Shown: piece by piece, positions 4,830 through 7,661 of the stretch
How the letters are laid out: each line of letters begins with the position of its first letter
Position numbering within the stretch: position 1 is the stretch's first letter
NCBI GenBank assembly: GCA_021778575.1
Contig: JAJYCH010000205.1
Coordinates: 1 to 7,661, forward strand
Direction: 5' to 3'
Length of the DNA: 7,661 nt
DNA from: Planctomycetota bacterium
Lineage (GTDB): Bacteria; Planctomycetota; Planctomycetia; Isosphaerales; Isosphaeraceae
Position numbers and translations under genes: made by a program
Notes under the pieces: model-generated
The model's database searches: none
What the model saw: only the letters and a program-made list of their open reading frames with translations
What the model was told of the DNA's origin: nothing

Positions 4830-7661
4830 TTACCCTGTCACGTGCTCGAAGCAAATAAGCTCCAGGGCGTCTCGGCTGAGTCTTTTCACCTGCGAATTCG
4901 CCGACCTCTCCTTCCCGAACTGCTCCGTCATCGTGAGGACGGAGGCGAGTAGGGCCGGGTCGTCCTTCGTCTCCGTCCAGGAATCATATGCCTCCCGCAG
5001 GAGGGAGTGGAGCGACCGCCCCATCGGCTGACCGAGGAAGCCGATGCAGGTCTTCGCCTGCTCCCGGTCCACAGTCCGTCGGCGAATGGCGTCCTTCAAC
5101 TCCTCGGTCACGGTCTGTTGGATGGGGTCCACGACCGTCGGGGCGGCGGCTTTGGCCTCGACCTCCCTCTCGGCGGACAGGATGTGCTCGATGACCTTCT
5201 CCTGGAGAACGAATACGTCCTGGTCGCCGATGTAGCGGGGCTCGTCGGGCTGGCAGGCAATCGCCTGGGCGATCTCGTAGCGATTCTCGCCCACCTCGTG
5301 CGTCCGGGCGTCGATGTATCGCCAGAAGTGACGCCTACCCAGGCCGTCGGCTCGGGGGGCCTGGAAGTAGAAGAACATGCCATTGAACTTCTCCCGGCGC
5401 AATCCCGAATGGATGCCGTGTGGCAACTCTTCCAGCGTGCTCGACCCTCCCTTGTTCAGCATGTCTTTCAGTTGCTTCAACAGCACCTCGGGGCCTGCCA
5501 ATTCGGCCCTCGCCTCCTCCTCGTCGAGGACCGTCCCGTCCTCCTCACGGATGCGGCGCAAGGTATTGAAGGTCCGAGGGTGAACCACCTCGCCCAAGAC
5601 GCTCGAATCGAGTAGCCCCAGGTCGTCGATGGTCGAGATGCGGCTCGTCAGCCGCTCGACCAGATGGAGCAGGGCTTCGAGTTCATCCTCCGGGAACATG
5701 TTGTAGATCCCGATCTCGGCATGAGGGCTGCCAATGCGATCGATGCGTCCGTTACGCTGGACCAAGCGGATGGGATTCCAGGTCAGGTCGTAGTTGATGA
5801 TGACCCCGCAGTCCTGGAGATTCTGGCCCTCGGAGAGCACATCGGTGCTGACGAGGATGTCAATTGACTCCAAGGGAGGATCATCCCTCCCGCTGCCGAT
5901 CGGGGCGAACTGGGCGAGGATCTGGGGCCGCTCGGAGGGGTGGTTGCCGCTGTCGATCCGACGGATGGTGGGGCGACCTGCGGATGCCAGCCAGGTCTCG
6001 TCCGTCCCATCAGTCAGTCGGCGATGGACGTAGCGGGCCGTATCCTTGAAGGTGCTGAAGATCAGCACCTTCCGTCCCTTCAGGTCGCCCGCCAGCAGTT
6101 CCTTCAGGCGGGCCAGCTTGCCATCATCGGCGGAGAGTTGCTTGGTGCGGTCGTGCAACCTCCGGAGCATCTCGACATCCGCCTCGACATCGTGGCGGAG
6201 TTTCCGGAGATCATACTGATTGAGGTCCACTCGGGGCAGGCCGTCGATATAGACCCTCGCCTCGTCCACGGCGTCGAGTTCCTCGGCCAAGCTCCCGGCG
6301 GCGCTCTCGTCCTCCTCATCTCGGACCAGGAATCGCATCGCCTTCTGGAAGTCTCTCGACGAGACTACCTTGCCGTCGAGGAGGTAGTCCAGGTAGGTCT
6401 CCTCGAAGGTCAGAGCACGACGCAGGCTCAATCGGAAGGACTCGACGCTCGACTCCAGACGCTTCAGGAATCGGGTCTTGAAGATGCCGACGAGGGCCAC
6501 CTCCCGGCCCTCCTCCCACCGATGCTCCTGGTCGTCCCGGATCGCCGATTTCTTCTTGTAGGCTTCCAGCTTGTAGGGGGCGAGCGAGAGCCCATCGATG
6601 GCGGCGACGATCTCGTCGTACAGCCCACCGTAGGTGGCCCCCAGGTCGTAGGTGACGGTGTGCAGGGATCGCTCCGGGAAGGCGACCGCCTTGCCCTTGA
6701 TCGTGGCGTTCGGGTAGGCCGCCTTGATGTAAGGCCGAGTGTTCCGGACCATCACCTCTTCGAGCAGGTTGAACAACACGACGCCCGCCGAGGCTTCGTC
6801 ATTGTTCACGATCTTTCTGGCACGGCGGAAGTAGGCGTTGAGGTCGCCGATTCCCGCTTCCCGGAAGTAGTCGGGCTGGCCCTGGGTGAAAAGGCGGATC
6901 TGGTTGGCGAGGTCGTAAAGGTCGTTATTGATGGGGGTCGCCGAGAGCAGGATGATCTTCTTACGATTGCCGTCCCGACCCCGCCCCCCGTTGAGTTGGA
7001 CGATGGTGTCGAGGGCCAAATAGCGGTTGGCCTTGTCGTTGCGGAAGTTGTGGCTCTCGTCGATCAGGATCACGTCGGCGTCGCCGTAGTTCTTCGGGTC
7101 GAAGTTCTGGCGACCGAGTTCCTCCGAGCCGACGATCTGGGCAGCTATCGTTGCCGAGGACAATTCTCGCTCCCACATCGGACGCAGTGAGGCCGAGCAG
7201 ATGACCACGGCCTTCTGGCGGCGGTGGTAGGCGAAATCTTCGAGGAGCTTCTTGCCGATCCAGGTCTTGCCCAGGCCCACCGAGTCGGCGATCAAGACGC
7301 CGTCGTAGCGGTCCAGGATCCGCCGCGCCTTCTTGACGGCGTCTTCCTGGAATTCCGCCAGTTCGACCGCGCTTCGGCCCAGCGCGTTGGAATCGGCCCC
7401 GAGCTCTTCCTTGAAGTATTCAAACAGCGCCTTGGTATAGACCTCGTAAGGGGTATACTCGCGAGCGCCAAACTTGCTGGAGTCGAGTAGGTCGATCAGA
7501 TCGGCCTTGAAATCCACCGCGTTTGCCCACTGGTCCTCGTACCACCGGGCGAGGTCGGCGATCGCCCGCGCCCCGACCTCGCTCTTGATCGACCGCCGGG
7601 CTTCGTCGCCGACTCCGGCGGTCGAGGTTCGTTCGTGGTCTTGGTCCAGATACGCCACGCT
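4830..7661 (-). CDS. SNF2-family superfamily 2 helicase, N-terminus beyond window
   Basis: This is an ATP-dependent DNA helicase or translocase, 943 residues visible; the frame is open through base 7661, so the start lies outside. Counting from the Val codon at 7658, all core motifs are present: FQEDAV (about 103), motif I DSVGLGKT (125-132), Ia VVICSAS (151-157), II LIDESHNF (198-205), III ILLSATPINN (236-245), IV VLIFSTFKD (531-539), V VSTDVLSEGQNLQ (603-615), VI QRNGRIDRIG (634-643). A 290-residue charged insert lies between the two RecA-like halves, as is usual in SNF2 proteins. The segment before the core (DLARWYEDQWANAVDF) resembles the linker that in related proteins follows a phospholipase D-like nuclease domain, so such a domain may lie upstream. 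About 300 residues follow motif VI. DISARM-type and other defence helicases are relatives, but no partner genes of named systems are seen here. Confidence 0.9.
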   Translation of the reverse strand, partial: SVAYLDQDHERTSTAGVGDEARRSIKSEVGARAIADLARWYEDQWANAVDFKADLIDLLDSSKFGAREYTPYEVYTKALFEYFKEELGADSNALGRSAVELAEFQEDAVKKARRILDRYDGVLIADSVGLGKTWIGKKLLEDFAYHRRQKAVVICSASLRPMWERELSSATIAAQIVGSEELGRQNFDPKNYGDADVILIDESHNFRNDKANRYLALDTIVQLNGGRGRDGNRKKIILLSATPINNDLYDLANQIRLFTQGQPDYFREAGIGDLNAYFRRARKIVNNDEASAGVVLFNLLEEVMVRNTRPYIKAAYPNATIKGKAVAFPERSLHTVTYDLGATYGGLYDEIVAAIDGLSLAPYKLEAYKKKSAIRDDQEHRWEEGREVALVGIFKTRFLKRLESSVESFRLSLRRALTFEETYLDYLLDGKVVSSRDFQKAMRFLVRDEEDESAAGSLAEELDAVDEARVYIDGLPRVDLNQYDLRKLRHDVEADVEMLRRLHDRTKQLSADDGKLARLKELLAGDLKGRKVLIFSTFKDTARYVHRRLTDGTDETWLASAGRPTIRRIDSGNHPSERPQILAQFAPIGSGRDDPPLESIDILVSTDVLSEGQNLQDCGVIINYDLTWNPIRLVQRNGRIDRIGSPHAEIGIYNMFPEDELEALLHLVERLTSRISTIDDLGLLDSSVLGEVVHPRTFNTLRRIREEDGTVLDEEEARAELAGPEVLLKQLKDMLNKGGSSTLEELPHGIHSGLRREKFNGMFFYFQAPRADGLGRRHFWRYIDARTHEVGENRYEIAQAIACQPDEPRYIGDQDVFVLQEKVIEHILSAEREVEAKAAAPTVVDPIQQTVTEELKDAIRRRTVDREQAKTCIGFLGQPMGRSLHSLLREAYDSWTETKDDPALLASVLTMTEQFGKERSANSQVKRLSRDALELICFEHVTG

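Noticed and set aside
4666..4854. Minus-strand frame of 62 codons between helicase and acidic gene
   Set aside because: It begins inside the helicase end, has no clear ribosome binding site, and its composition is unconvincing.
5007..5615. Plus-strand frame of 202 codons
   Set aside because: It is antisense to the helicase C-terminal region with no domain of its own.
5940..7190. Plus-strand frame of 416 codons
   Set aside because: It lies entirely opposite the helicase, whose motifs prove the minus-strand frame; it is a by-product of GC-rich codon use.
1..7661. CRISPR array, tRNA/rRNA genes, IS element ends, att sites
   Set aside because: No regularly spaced repeat series, cloverleaf, rRNA-like stretch, transposase or integrase motif, or long terminal repeat was seen on either strand.

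Overview
The window is about 60% GC with GC-rich third codon positions, but no rRNA, tRNA or other taxonomic marker is present. The codon style (frequent AGG/CGG arginine), the largely U-less hairpins, and a primase-like gene whose motifs resemble uncharacterised planctomycete proteins I recall suggest Planctomycetota. This is inference and cannot be confirmed here. The mixture of a small excisionase-type regulator, a replication-type primase and a helicase/nuclease group looks like accessory DNA: an integrated element, a plasmid, or a defence-type island. No integrase, transposase, att site or CRISPR array is visible.

Layout. At 1-147 is the 3' end of an unidentified plus-strand gene. It runs tail to tail into a doubtful small minus-strand reading frame (130-336). 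An AT-rich divergent gap with a palindrome follows. Then comes a translationally coupled plus-strand pair: a MerR/excisionase-type DNA-binding protein (373-621) and a small unidentified protein (618-911) that may carry a frameshift near its end. A 400-base gap (912-1311) holds no convincing gene but is packed with inverted repeats, ending in a perfect 14-bp hairpin. Next is a 549-aa protein (1312-2961) with the DxD ... GVH ... acidic motif order of archaeo-eukaryotic (AEP/Prim-Pol) primases and a probable winged-helix tail. It is the likely replication protein of the element.

The right half is on the minus strand and converges on the primase. Read in its own direction it holds the C-terminal 943 residues of a large SNF2-type helicase (continuing past base 7661), a very acidic 108-aa unknown protein (4632-4306), a 13-bp hairpin, a 15-bp tandem repeat, and a 325-aa PIN-like nuclease (4130-3153).

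Working together (inference). The left half reads as a regulatory and replication module: DNA-binding regulator, small partner protein, structured possible origin, primase. The right half could be a helicase plus nuclease conflict/defence cassette with an acidic accessory protein, but gaps of 175-197 bases and an intervening hairpin leave open whether it is one transcription unit. The cassette matches no named defence system I can identify from this window alone. The most useful checks are the sequence beyond 7661 (is there an N-terminal PLD nuclease domain?) and whether helicase, acidic protein and PIN gene recur together in other genomes.
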